DNA from: Manihot esculenta
Lineage: Eukaryota; Streptophyta; Magnoliopsida; Malpighiales; Euphorbiaceae
Assembly (NCBI RefSeq): GCF_001659605.2
Contig: NC_035168.2
Coordinates: 11,299,671-11,363,670, forward strand
DNA length: 64,000 nucleotides
Reading direction: 5' to 3'
Part shown: one piece after another, positions 9,601-21,606 of the stretch
Layout: each line of letters begins with the position of its first letter
Numbering within the stretch: the first letter of the stretch is position 1
Notes under the pieces: model-generated
Told to the model about the DNA's origin: nothing
The model's database searches: none
Seen by the model: only the letters and a program-made list of their open reading frames with translations
Position numbers and translations under genes: made by a program

Positions 9601-11648
9601 ATCGCGGCTCCTCTAACCAGATTAACCAGGAAGAATCAGAAGTTTGTGTGGACCGACCAGTGTGAAGAGAGTTTTGAGGAGCTAAAGAAGAGGTTGACTT
9701 CAGCACCAGTGTTAGCTTTGCCAGCTAGCAATGAGGATTTAACAGTTTTCTGTGATGCATCCCGAGTGGGATTGGGTTGTGTGTTAATGCAGAATGAAAG
9801 GGTGATTGCTTATGCTTCTAGGCAGCTGAAGAAGCATGAGTTGAATTACCCCACACATGACCTGGAGATGGCAGCAGTAATCTTTGCACTCAAGATGTGG
9901 AGGCACTACCTCTATGGGGTTAAATGTGAGATCTTCACAGATCATAAGAGCCTGCAGTACATCCTGAGTCAAAGAGATTTGAATTTGAGACAGAGAAGAT
10001 GGGTAGAACTGCTCAATGACTATGATTGCAAGATCCAGTATCATCCGGGTAATACGAATGTTGTGGCAGACGCCTTAAGCCGGAAATCACTTGGCAGTTT
10101 GTCCCATATTTCAGCAGAGAGGAGGCCAGTAGTGAGGGAGTTCTTCGAGCTCATGAATGAAGGGCTACAGTTGGAGTTGTCTGGTACAGGTGCTTTAGTT
10201 TCCCAAATGAGAGTGGCACCCGTGTTTCTGGAGCAGGTGGCTCAGAAACAGCATGAGGACCCAGAGTTAGTGAAGATTGCCAGGACTGTTCAGTCAGGCA
10301 AAGATAGTGAGTTCAGATTCGACAGCAAGGGGATCCTCCGCTATGGGAGCAGATTGTGTGTACCAGATGACATAGGGCTAAAGGAGACATTATGAGAGAG
10401 GCTCATAATGCAAGATACAGCGTTCACCCCGGAGCCACCAAGATGTATCAAGATCTGAAGAAAGTTTATTGGTGGCCAACTATGAAGAGAGAAGTGGCAC
10501 AATTTGTGTCAGCCTGCGAAGTGTGTCAGAAGGTGAAGCTGAAACATCAGAAGCCGGCTGGAATGCTTAACCCGCTACCTGTTCCAGAGTGGAAATGGGA
10601 GAATATAGCTATGGACTTCGTAGTGGGGTTACCGGCGGCGTCCAACAGATTGGACTCCATATGGGTGATTGTGGACAGACTCACCAAATTTGCTCACTTC
10701 ATCCCTGTCAGGAGTGGCTATTCTGTGGACAAGTTGGCGCAGGTGTATGTTGATGAGGTCGTCAGGCTGCATGGGGTTCCTGTTTCAATAGTATCAGATA
10801 GAGGACCCCAGTTCACCTCCAAGTTTTGGCAGAGTCTGCAGAATGCCATGAGTACCAGGTTGGATTTTAGCACTGCTTTCCATCCACAGACGGACAGACA
10901 ATCAGAAAGGACCATCCAGACGATAGAGGATATGCTTAGAATGTGTGTGCTGGATTTTGGCGGTTCTTGGAGGCAGCATCTACCCTTGGTGGAGTTTGCT
11001 TACAATAACAGCCATCGTGCTAGTATCGGGATGGCTCCATATGAAGCTTTATATGGAAGGAAGTGCAGGTCACCTGTTTGCTGGGAGGAAGTTGGAGAGA
11101 AGGCCTTGGAAGGGCCTGAGCTAGTAGAGATCACCAGCAGGGTGGTGCCCATAATCAGAGAAAGGATCAAGACTGCTACAAGCAGACAGAAGAGTTGTGC
11201 AGACATCCGCAGAAGGCAAGTAGAGTTTCAGGAGGGGGATCTGGTATTGCTCAAGGTGTCTCCTATGAAAGGAGTGGTTCGCTTTGGAAAGAAAGGTAAA
11301 CTAGCCCCACGATATATCGGACCCTTTGAAATCTTGCAAAAGATTGGGAATGTGTCGTACAAGCTGGATTTACCTGTTTCAATGGAAAGAATCCATCCGA
11401 TTTTCCATGTTTCAATGTTGAGGAAGTTCGTGTCAGATCCGGGCAAGGTTCTTAGTGAGCCTGATGTGGAGATCCAAAAAGATCTCACCTATGTTGAGCA
11501 GCCAGTGCGGATCATAGACACCCAGATCAGAAAGTTGAGGAACAAGGAAATCCTGATGGTGAAAGTCCTTTGGAACCACCACAATTTGGAAGAATGCACT
11601 TGGGATACACGGGAGTCCATGCTCCAGCAGTATCCCCATCTTTTCTAA
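6665..11648 (+). pseudogene. gag-pol polyprotein, two stops and two frameshifts
   Basis: This encodes the Gag capsid and replication enzymes of the element in one frame of about 1660 codons. The ATG at 6665 (MRETCRS) is chosen by match to the other copies. In order: a Pro/Tyr-rich N-region, the Gag domain (about 7250-7620), a CCHC knuckle ending at 8052, protease with MDPGASHSF (about 8300), RT with FIDDILVYS (about 9307), RNase H (FCDAS near 9750), an HHCC-DDE integrase (H-H-C-C about 10400-10530; SDRGPQFTS about 10795), and a C-terminal chromodomain ending in QQYPHLF. Disruptions are TAG at 8078 (Gln codon in other copies), TAG at 8390 (Trp codon), a 1-bp loss near 8805 and a 1-bp loss near 10381. 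The integrase frame 10392-11648 is open. Confidence 0.92.
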
Positions 11649-11708
11649 AGTAAGTTTTATGTGCTTTGTATGTATGTTATGTATATGCCATGCTATGTGT
11701 TGTTTGGT

Positions 11709-11745
11709 GAACATTCGGGGACGAATGTTCTTAAGGGGGGGAGAA
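11709..11745 (+). other. Pre-PPT hairpin and polypurine tract
   Basis: The GAACATTCG arm (11709-11717), GGGA loop and CGAATGTTC arm (11722-11730) form a perfect 9-bp stem. TTAAGGGGGGGAGAA follows and abuts the LTR at 11746. The tract is the expected plus-strand primer; the stem's role is unknown to me. Confidence 0.85.
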
Positions 11746-14012
11746 TGTAATACCCGGCTAGACTTTGGTATCGGAATTCCTACCGTCCAGTGGAATCTCG
11801 GGTGTCGGAGACCTCTAGAAGGGTAAAATCATGTTTTTATAAATGTTTTAATGTATTTTATGTTTTTAAGCTAGAAGGAAAATGAGTTTTTGCATGAAAA
11901 TAGCCTTGGAGGAAAACTCAGGTTCGGCCGCCGAACCTCAAGTTCGGCCGCCGAACATGCATGCACTTCGGGAGTGCTTTAGGTCCCCGAATGCATAAGT
12001 GAGGGAAGTCCAGGTTCGACCGCCGAACCTTATGTTCGGCCGCCGAACATGGCATGCATGCGGAGGCACGTTCGGCCCCCGAATGTGGCCTGGCCAGCCA
12101 CCTATAAAAGGGTCCCTTAGCTGAAACGGGTGAGCTTTTCTCCCCATTTTCGGCTAAGGTGAGCTCTTCGCCGTCCCTCGCCGATCTTGAGTTTCTTCTT
12201 TCCATTCTTCATGATTTTTATGAGTTTGCAACTTTGTTTTGAAGATTTTTGAGCATAAAGCAAGTTTTGGAGCTTTGAGGTTCAAGAAATTCAATCTCTC
12301 CCATCTCCGAGCTAGGGTCGTTTTCCTCTCGATCTTCAAGAGGTAAGGGCCGATCTTGAGCTCACTATATGTTTTAAACAAGTTTTAAGTTGATTCATGG
12401 GGTAGAAATGTATGTTTATGTTAGTTGAGCATTTTTAGGTTTTATGTGTTTTATGGACAATGTATGTTGTATATGCATGTTTGATGTGTTGTAGATGGGG
12501 TTTAGGATAGTTTGAAGCCCCTAGGAGCTGATGTATGTATCTATGCATGTTTTGGATGAGTTGTATGCTTGATTGAAAGGTTGGGAGGCGTTTGTGCATG
12601 TGTGAGCCGAGTTTCTGCCGTTTTGGTAGAAACCAGGTTCGGCAGCCGAAGGAGTTTCAGCCGCCGAACCTGCCTGGGAGGTAGGCCTTTCGGCTGCCGA
12701 AGCTTGCCCCCGAAAAGAGACTTTCGTCTCTGGAGGGCACTTTCGGCCGCCGAAGGTGCTGCCGAATCTGCCTGACTTTCAGCTCTGGAGGGACTTTCGG
12801 CCGCCGAACCTGCCGCCGAAAGTGCCCTGTTCAGCCTTCCTTTGCATGTTTTGCATGATTGTTTTGAGGTGTTTTAGGGGGTTTTTGGGGGATGTTTTTA
12901 GAGTCATGTTCTAGTTGTTTGGTCCCTCATTTGAGTCCACCTGTGTAGGTTCAGACCCGAGAAACCGAGGACCCCCAGCAGTGAGTCAGCTGCTTCAGTC
13001 TTTGTCAGAGCTAGCTGAGGTGAGTAGAATAAACCTTTACGTTTTAAAACGAATAATTTATAAAGTATTGAGCATATTCATGCATCATGAATGCCATGTG
13101 ATATCTTAGGTTGTTTGCATTAGAATTCACGAATATGTTGCATTACATTCTATGATGTTGATGTGGATTGGTTATTGGATGATCCTTTAATCCTCATATG
13201 ATATGATGTGATATGGTACGGTATGTCATGGTATGGAAGTCCGGTTGACCCATTCTACGTCCCGGAACTATGTAAGAGAAAGACTGGTTGACCCATTCTA
13301 CGTCCCGGCACCTTGAAAATGTTATGTTATGATATGTTTAAGAGAAAGACCGGTTGACCCATTCTACGTCCCGGCACTTTGGAATGTAGAGGACTATTGG
13401 TGACAATACCATCCGTGATGTGATTTGTTTGTGATGTGTTGCATCCCATTATGGCATATGATTTAAATGTTTTTATTATTCTGCTCACTGGGCTCTAGTA
13501 GCTCACCTCTTTTCTTAATCCCCCAGGGTTGCAGGTACGGGCTAGACTGTGAAGTCAAGATGAATGAAGTCATGTGTATGTAATAGTTAGAATGTGGACA
13601 TGATAAATTGTAAAATGATGTAAAGTTATGAATAGTTATGTTATGTAAAGATGATATTGAGGATTAGAGGTTGTGCTTGACCCTATGTGTATGGTGATCC
13701 CTTTTGTATACATGATCTATGTTTTATGATGTTTATGTTCCACCAAGCTTGTGTATGATGAGATGCCCCATTGGAGCATTTGTTGAGAGCTCCAATGTGG
13801 GGTTTATGTTTATGTTTATGTATATGTTTATGGGCATGCACAGGTTGAGCTTGGTAAAAGAAAAGAAAAGTTCAAATTTTTATGTATGCTGTTGATCATG
13901 TATGGGATTAAACATGTTTACAGGTTGTATGTTAGGCTTGCTACGGGTCCCGGCGGCCTTAAGCCGATCTGGATCCTAGCACCGGTAGCGGTCCGATTTT
14001 CGGGTCGTTTCA
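11746..14012 (+). repeat. 3' LTR (2267 bp)
   Basis: Partner of 4102-6393 with the same palindrome clusters, TATA and minisatellite (about 13240-13378). It keeps the unrearranged form of the region corresponding to 4182-4255. Confidence 0.93.
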
Positions 14013-14017
14013 CGTGG

Positions 14018-16220
14018 TAAACAACACATACCACCAGTTTGGTTCAAACTCAACTCAACATTAAAACATTTCATACATCATGTACTAAAAAGGGACTAAC
14101 CAAGCCTTAGGGCCAAGCACAATACTAATCTATAAACATACTCTACTTTACGTTACATTACATCACATTAACTTACAATCCATTATATCAATTTACATTA
14201 CATGTCCACACTAATCTATTACATTAACAAGACTTTTACCCTTGACGTCTTCCTGGACTACCTCTGACCTGCAAAACTGGGGTTAAGGGAGAGGGATGAG
14301 CTAAAAAAGCCCAGTGAATAGAAACAATAAAAATAGTTCATTAATTACATACTTTTATGAAATGCGTCACAGCACAAACAATTCACATCACGGATTGGAC
14401 ATGACCTCCAAAGCTCCCTCTGTCGGTGTCCGGCCCCCAAAGGAGCTCACACAGGACTTTCATTACATAACATGGTGCCCGGCCTCCGAAAGAGGTCACA
14501 CAGGACTTTCTACATGGTGCCCGGCCCTCAAAGGAGCTCCACAGGACTTCTCTTATCATGACAGATCGTGGGCCATTGGGGTCGCCTTGGTCCATCCACA
14601 TCAACAGTAAATAATGCAATGCGGCATATTCGTGTAACTAGTGCAATCAACCTATTACATATAAACATGATGCATCAACATGCTTTAGGCATTTGATTTT
14701 GTAAAATAAAAGATTAAGTTTAGTTCTACTCACCTCTGGCAGACGCTGGACTGACTCTGCAACAGTTAACACTGATGGCCTCCTCGGTCCCTCGGGTCCA
14801 ATCCTACACAGGTGGACTCGAATGAGGTGCCAAACACACTCTAAACAACTCATAAACAACTACCCAAAGACTCCCTAAAATAACCTCAAAGCATGCATGG
14901 AAAATGCCCATGAAAGGGCTAGACAGGGCACTTTCGGCGGCACTTTCGGCGGCCGAAGGTCCCTTCCAGAGCCGAAAGCCATGCAGGTTCGAGGGCACTT
15001 TCGGCGGCCGAACCCTCTCTCCAGATCTGAAAGTCAGGCACTTTCGGTGGCTGAACATCACCTTCGGCGGCCGAAAGTCTGCTCCAGATTCGAAACACAA
15101 CTTTCGGGGGCAAGGTTAGGCGGCCAAACCATGCATCCACAGGCAGGTTCGGTGGCCGAAACTACCTTCGGCGGCCGAACCTGAGTTCATCAGAACTCAG
15201 CCTCTCGTGCATACCAGCCTCCAAAACCTTACCAAATACCCCAAATAAGCACCCAACCTTTTAAAAACACGCATAAACCCTTAACCATGTACAAAGGAGC
15301 TTAAACAAGCTTAAACTCCAACAAAGAACATCATAAAGCATACATAAATAGCTTATGACCCACATAAGCCAAAACCATCAAAACTACTCAAAACCCCACT
15401 TGCTCTCTCCCAATCATGCATACACTCTCCCACATGCATAAAGGAGCATAAACTAACATAAACTCCTCAACACAAACATCACATAACATACATCGGGCAT
15501 AAAACCCACATAAACCTAAACATGCATATCTACCCATACTCAAACATTAAAACTTCATAAAACTTCATTAAAACACAAGGAAAGTAAGGATCTACACTTA
15601 CCTCTTGAAGATCGAGGGGTGGTGCGATCCCTAACTCGGAGGTGTGGAGGATCCAAGCTCCAAAAGCCTCCAAGCTCCCAAAACTCCTATTTAAGCTTCA
15701 AAACTTCAAAACAAGGGTAGAACTCATGAAAACTTGAGGGATGGGTAGAGAAAGCGTGAAAACGACCAAAGGAGAGTATAAACTCACCTGAGCTCGAGAA
15801 TGGGGAGAAAACTCGCCCATTTCCGATCTGAGGGCTCTTTATAGGCGGCCTGGTCAACCACCTTCGGCAGCCTAACGTGCCCCCTAAACTCATGCATGTT
15901 CGGCGGCCAAACTTGAGGTTCGGCGGCCGAACCTTGGTTCGTTCAAACAAAGCTTTCGGAGGCCAAAAGTGCTCCCGAAACCTTCCCATGTTCGGCGGCC
16001 GAACTTCACTTTTGACGGCCGAACCTGGCAAATGCCTCCTTGGTCTTTTCTTTTCAAAACTCATTTCTTTTCCAATTAAAACCATAAACTCAAGTGAAAA
16101 CATTTTAGAAAACGCATTTTACCCCTCTAGAAGATTCTAGCACCTTCAGAATTCCAGATTCCAACGGAGATTTTGCCAGAAAGTAGGGATTCCGATGCCG
16201 GAATCTAGTCTGGTATTACA
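14018..16220 (-). repeat. 5' LTR (larger part) of the old minus-strand element
   Basis: Continuation of 3748-4101 after the nested insertion, ending at 16220 with the reverse complement of TGTAATACC. Minus-strand TATAAAG lies at 15837-15843. Palindromes cluster at about 14930-15180 and 15895-16025. The family-specific minisatellite is at about 14422-14550. Reverse-complement donor/acceptor signals correspond to those in the other LTRs (CTCACCTCTGG near 14730, CTACACAGGTGGA near 14805). Confidence 0.9.
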
Positions 16221-16279
16221 TCTTTCCTCTTTTAAAAAATCACTGCATTCTGTGGAGCTCTCAACAAATCTATTCAATA

Positions 16280-16390
16280 CTTTTTTTTTAATCAAGAAAT
16301 AAGGGATAGGAGTGGGAGAGTTGGGAGTAGAACTCATGACCTAAGTGCACTCCACTAAATGCCTTGACTATTTGACTAAGCAAGAGTAGA
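16280..16390 (-). mobile_element. Short tRNA-derived SINE-like insertion
   Basis: The ~111-bp insert is flanked by a perfect 10-bp direct repeat CTATTCAATA (16270-16279 and 16391-16400). On the minus strand it has a TTGCTTAGTC stretch resembling a pol III A box, then about 43 nt later GTTCTACTC, which fits the B-box consensus GTTCNANNC. It ends in an A-rich tail (T-run at 16281-16289 on the plus strand). Box spacing, A tail and long duplication together indicate a SINE; the family is unknown to me. Confidence 0.6.
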
Positions 16391-16400
16391 CTATTCAATA

Positions 16401-16824
16401 TTTTCATTTTTGTTAAAAAATTTAGAAAAAGAAAGTAAAATACCTATTACATAAGAGGATTTTTTAACCCATTTTTTAAAAATAAATTGATAAAAATATT
16501 ATAATATAATCCCGACCATTTTCAAAAAAGTCATTTTACCGTCTCATAACTACATACATCCTATTTCTTTCTTATTTTTTTAATAGGTGGAGTAATTTAA
16601 ATGGAAGTAATCCTAATTAGCATCTTACATAGTTTCACTCCTTGAAACGTGAGTAAAGAGAAATAATTTATTTAATAGACAAGAACAAAAAACTTTTCAA
16701 TTCCAAATAGGTGTTATTAAATTTTTATTATTTGGTTATCCCTGTCCTTATCTACAAAATTTGTATCTTACAAAGAATAGAAATAGAAAATAACAACCCA
16801 ACCACCATTAAATTCTCCAAAGAA
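16401..16824. other. AT-rich spacer
   Basis: No coding, RNA or repeat structure that I can support. Confidence 0.6.
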
Positions 16825-16982
16825 ATGATGATATCACCATTCTTCCTCCTCTACCTTCTCATCCTCTCTATTTCCACCCTCACTACCTGCGAGATTAAAA
16901 CCTTAATTATGATCGGTTATAATTCTCTTTGAGAAATTTAACTTCCCATGCATTAGTCATATTACCATCTATGTGTCATCCT
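16825..16982 (+). pseudogene. Fragment of a Lung-7TM/GOST-type membrane protein gene
   Basis: ATG at 16825 opens a signal-peptide-like segment: MMIS, a Phe/Leu-rich core, then TTCEIKTL. After a frame change near 16917 the sequence continues IILFEKFNF...HITIYVSS. From memory, plant Golgi-type Lung-seven-transmembrane proteins start with a signal peptide followed by EIK-L and an ILFEKFGF-HTGH block, so the match covers the mature N-terminus. Nothing further of the gene is visible downstream and the frame is broken, so I call it a relic, perhaps carried by a transposon. A diverged unrelated secreted-protein exon is the alternative. Confidence 0.45.
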
Positions 16983-17417
16983 TTTTTATCACTAATAACG
17001 TATAAAGTATAAGACTTCTTTTTGATCAAGATATGTATCTGTCGTCTAATTGGTCTTTTTAACCAAGTAGGATCTACTCCGATACAGGTCGAGCACGACT
17101 TGAAGAAATTAGAGTTGAATGTTGACCTCCTACGTATCGGTCGTCTCTTTGGTATATCTTCGAGACTATAAATGTATGTGCGATAAATTAGACTAATGTG
17201 ACGTGCGCGATAAATAGGGTATATGCTAGCCGGCTCCGCATTTATTAATCAATTGCCTACCACTAATGAGTCGTCTGACACATTTTTGCAAAAAAAATCC
17301 CTATCCAATTCAATAGGACATGTCATAGAGGCGGTCAGAACAACCTGGAGTATATATATTACTGGCCAAACCCAAATTTGGGCATTTCCTAATTCATTGA
17401 ATCCACACCATCTTTAC
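16983..17417. other. Spacer, possibly an old repeat remnant
   Basis: Less AT-rich than its surroundings, with a TATATATA stretch near 17350, but no gene or terminal structure that I can recognise. The small frame at 17223-17501 is not convincing. Confidence 0.4.
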
Positions 17418-17489
17418 TCCCTCAACAAATCTCAACCTCTCCAAACTCAACACTCCCTCAATAAATCTCAATCTCTTCAAACTCAACAC
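17418..17489 (+). repeat. 36-bp tandem duplication
   Basis: Two adjacent 36-bp units (17418-17453 and 17454-17489), both starting TCCCTCAA and ending CAAACTCAACAC, differ at a few C/T positions. Confidence 0.8.
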
Positions 17490-20400
17490 CTAATTCATTA
17501 ACTTTCATTTATTTTCAATATTTATTTCTTATTAAATCAATTTCAATTTATTAATTTTCTCATTGAATCAAATCACTATCCATGTGTCTTCATCTATTAC
17601 CTTTGAATCTCAGTTTATTAGTCGACTCCTCTATTAATGCCCATAATCCTATTCCTTCTCATCTAGGAATTTTCCTCGGAGATGAGATAAAATTGGCTTT
17701 TGTCTTCCAATCCATACAACCAGGGGAGTACTAGGGCTCTTAAACTCAAAGCTTTGTACCATCCAAAGAATTTTCCTCAAGGTGGGAAGCTTCATGGCAT
17801 GTGGGGATTATGAAAAATATATATATATATATTATGACGTATCAGTAATAACATAATTTTGGTTTTAAATTTGTATTAAATTTTTAAAAAAATTTAAAAA
17901 TTTAACTCATAATGCTAAAAATTAAAGAATTATATAAAATAATAAAAGGAAATAAATATTTAATTTTTTTTATGACAATGGAGGTAACTATAATTATAAT
18001 GTAAATAAGAATTAGCGAATATTTAATCTTCAAACTTTTAATTATCGTATATGGGGAAGGCTTAACTGAACTTCGTCATGCCCTCATGACTAAAAAAATT
18101 AAAATAAAAAAAAGAAAAAAGGTTAAAAATATCAAAATCATCGAATATAATATTAAGTACTTATTCCCCCGGAAAACCCTCCTTAAAATAATAATGATAT
18201 GTTATTAATTAAATATATCCGTTGGAAATTTATATTATAAATATTTCAATTAATTTTTTTTTAATAAACTTTGTACTTTTATAGGGAAGGTCTTTCAACT
18301 TCATGCATAGATACGAGGATATGCCTATCTCGTATAAATAAATGTTGTGATAGTAATCTCAAATAATTAAAAAAATATAAAGTTTAATGTGGTTTGACTC
18401 TCTTAACTGTGTGTTTACGAATACGTCATCTTCTGTTATTTTCAACAAAATTAATAACTATAAGTTCAAAATTATCTGCCGTTAATCTAATTACGTCATA
18501 TTAAACGTGAAAAAAATAAAAAGAAATTCCTCAACTGCATGGGCAATAAATTATTCAGTGATGGAAGGAATTTCTTGCACTTAAATTTTATGCCATCTCC
18601 GCCTTAAGTTGAAACTTTTCTCTCCTACCATAAAATTATAATAGATTAATTAAAAGTTTTATTTAATTTAAAAATAATATAATAAATCTACTCTATATAT
18701 ATAGTAAATAATCATTCATATTGAGAAATTTTTATCTCACTCTAAACAAAAAAGAAATTCTTCAAAATTCTATTAGAAATATGAATTATAAATTTAATTA
18801 TTAATTTATTAGAAAATAATTAATATAATTAATAAAAAATATATAACTAAATATTGATATATTGATATTGCTTAAATTAAATTGATAATATGGCTGAAAT
18901 AGAAATTATGCTGTGATTGGTTAATTCTGTAAGAGAGAGAATGTGAAATGGTTGGCGTCTACGACAGTTACTCTGATACTAAGTTAACAAACTAAAAGAT
19001 AGGACGAGTATAAAAAATTGTTTAGAATTCGAGAGTAGTTTTATAAGAGAATAACGTATTTTTATCTCTGTGATCTTTAACTTCTATCCTGTAAGAAGAT
19101 GTGATTAATTATGGTATTTTTTTGAAAATTCGACAATGATATGACCGGTCCGTTGATAAGATATTTTTTTGGCTGATTGATTAGGGATTCCGTAATTAAA
19201 AGCGTAAAAGAGATCCGTTGAATTATAATCGTTAACGGTAACTTTCTATGGAGTCTTGCCTATAGTTGAGAAGGCGAGTCTTGACAAATTGAACTGAGAC
19301 TGACCTGAAACGTCCGAGTTTTCTTTTCTCTCGATGGAACGGAGCATAATCTAATCAAACTCTTACCATATGCTTCTGTCTTCGAGTAACAACACATTAC
19401 CTCTCTATCTTTGAATACCAACACATGACATTCTTTGAATGAATATTGTGTAATATCCTATACCTACTTATCATTTCTTAAAAGTAAAATATTTTGTCTA
19501 ACTTTAACTTATTTCAGTAACTAAAGACATACATTTATAAGGTAGACTCATGTTTAAATTCCTATTCGTTCTCCCTCTAAAATAGTTTGTTTGATTTTTT
19601 CTTGGCAAGAACCTATTTACTATTTTTAATAGACAATGATTAAATAAGTTATTATTTAAAATATTTATATTTAAATATAAATAATGAATAATTCAATCAA
19701 TTTTATATATGCATTTTTTAAAATAATTTTAATAATATTATAATTTCACTATATAATTTTAATGATATATATATTTTATATCTTATATAGTTGTAATATA
19801 ATCTAATAAATTATATACTAAAAATATATACTTTTATTTAAAAATTTAAATCTTAATTTTATAAATTATTAAATAATAAAAATAAAAAATCATAAATATC
19901 TTGTAATATAAATAAAATAATTATTTTTAAGTTATTCAAATAAAATTTTATTTTATTGTGTGCGTGTATATATATAAATTTTTTCTTTAATTATTTTTAT
20001 ATTTAATATTATTTCATTATTTTTATAAACTAAATTATTTATATATAATTTAAATATATTTCTCTTAGCTATTAAATAGTTTTTAAAAATAATATAAAAT
20101 AATTATATATATTAATTAGTTATTAAAATTTTTTAATAATATAATTAATTTATTAATTAAATATTATTCCACCTAAATATATTATATATTATATTTGTGT
20201 GTGTTTGTGTACATGTGTGTGTTTGTGTATGCATATATTTATTATTTTATATATAAATGTAGTAATTATTTTATAATTTTAATTATACGAGTAAATCATA
20301 AATTAATATTATAATATATTTTTATATATTAGTTACATCAATATATTTTAATTAAAAAAATTATTATTTAATCCTTATACTATGGAGAAATTCATATTTC

Positions 20401-20988
20401 AGTTTTGAAAAATACATTAAAATATTTTTAATATTTTAAAAATTTTACTAGTTAGTCTCTTTATTAATTTTAGTCATTAAATATTTTACTATTTAATTTT
20501 TATAATTTTAAAAAATTTATTAATTAGTCTCTCAAATTTTTAAAAGTCTATTAATTAATTTCTCTAAATTATGGGTATTTTATATTTTTTATAATATTTA
20601 ACCGTTAAAATTAATGAAAAAATTAATAAGTAATCTTTTAAAATGTCAAGAACATTTTTATTTTTTTTGTTAAAATAGAAAGACCAACTAGTGAGTTTAT
20701 AAAAACTAAATAGTAAATTTTTCTAATTAAAATTATATAATTAATAACTAAATATAAAATAATATAATATTATTATAATATATATTAATATTATTTAAAT
20801 GTTAATATTATTATTTTGATATTAATTATTTATTATTTTAAAATATATATAAAAATATTATAATTTTATTTATAAAAATTAAAATTAAAATTAAAATTAA
20901 AGTTAAAAAAATAAAATTAAAATTCGAATTATATCGAAATTACTTTAATACTAAAATCATACTAAAATTTATTTTCAAGTATGATTTC
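17490..20988. other. AT-rich intergenic DNA with simple repeats
   Basis: No supportable gene. It holds an AT dinucleotide run near 17820, a GT-rich microsatellite at about 20193-20230 and an AAAATT-type repeat at about 20878-20925. The stretch 19600-20950 is extremely AT-rich. Confidence 0.6.
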
Positions 20989-21496
20989 TGATGTAACACA
21001 ATAATCGTTCAAACTAAATTATGAGTTGTCATTATAGAACAAGGTCATGTGACAAGAGTTTGATAAGCCAATATGCGGTCCCACTTGTAGAAAGGAAAAT
21101 CCGGACATCATAGTATACAGTTCTTCATCAAAACTCGTTTTTTCTTGGATAGATCAAGTTTTCACATAAAGTTACCGCTAGTAGGTACAATCAAACAGAT
21201 CCCCATTATGCCTATAATTATGGGATCCCCTATCAATTAGTCATTGATCCATCAGATTTTCAGGAGTTATGATAATTAACTCCATTTTTTTACAGTATAA
21301 AAGCTAATGACCGCAACAATTAAGGTACACAGTTTCTTACACAACTACTCTTGAATTCTAAGCAATTTCTTATATTCACTCTTTTCTTTAGTTTACTGAC
21401 TTGATCTTCGAAGTGGCTGCAGTAGGTACCAACCACCTCATGTTCTCTTTCTTGCAGATTGACCAATCGTAGTGCAGTTTCATTTCAGCAACATCA
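20989..21496 (+). repeat. 5' LTR of the Tat element
   Basis: It begins TGATGTAACAC (or TGTAACAC at 20992) and ends CAACATCA at 21496. It aligns along its length with 60353-60806. TATAAAAG at 21296-21303 is the likely TATA box and is missing from the 3' LTR. Confidence 0.8.
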
Positions 21497-21514
21497 TTTG
21501 GTTCCGCTGTCAAG
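21497..21514 (+). other. Probable primer-binding site of the Tat element
   Basis: TTTGGTTCCGCTGTCAAG follows the LTR end directly. It resembles a mutated form of the TGGCGCCGTTGCC site of Athila/Tat elements; the tRNA is uncertain. Confidence 0.4.
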
Positions 21515-21606
21515 AGATCCATTAAATTCTTTCTGTTTATTTATATTAAAACCGGTCTCTTATTCTCTTTCTTTTAAAAAGAAATATTTCGTTTCTCTCT
21601 CTCGAG

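Larger units (their letters stand above)
4102..14012 (+). mobile_element. Full-length Tekay/Del-type Ty3/gypsy element
   Basis: Two LTRs (4102-6393 and 11746-14012) begin TGTAATACC and end in CGTTTCA. The element also has a Met-tRNA PBS, a gag-pol with chromodomain, a PPT, and a perfect 5-bp target duplication CGTGG (4097-4101 and 14013-14017). It sits inside the LTR of the older minus-strand element. The two LTRs are close to identical apart from a rearranged patch near 4182-4255. Gag-pol is broken by two stops and two single-base deletions, so it is probably not autonomous. Confidence 0.95.
1134..16220 (-). mobile_element. Decayed Tekay-type gypsy element, minus strand, split by a nested element
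   Basis: Reading leftwards from 16220: the 5' LTR (16220-14018, continuing at 4101-3748 across the nested element 4102-14012), the PBS (3744-3731), a gag remnant, PR-RT linker and RT remnants, the integrase/chromodomain tail, the PPT and a truncated 3' LTR (1281-1134). The left end of the 3' LTR is missing, so no target-site duplication can be paired with the flank at 16221. Most of the Gag domain, RNase H and integrase core are deleted. It is the oldest Tekay copy here by level of decay. Confidence 0.85.

Noticed and set aside
16711..16932. 72-codon frame as a small intact membrane protein gene
   Set aside because: Homology-like blocks continue past its stop in another frame, so it is better explained as a broken fragment of a larger gene.
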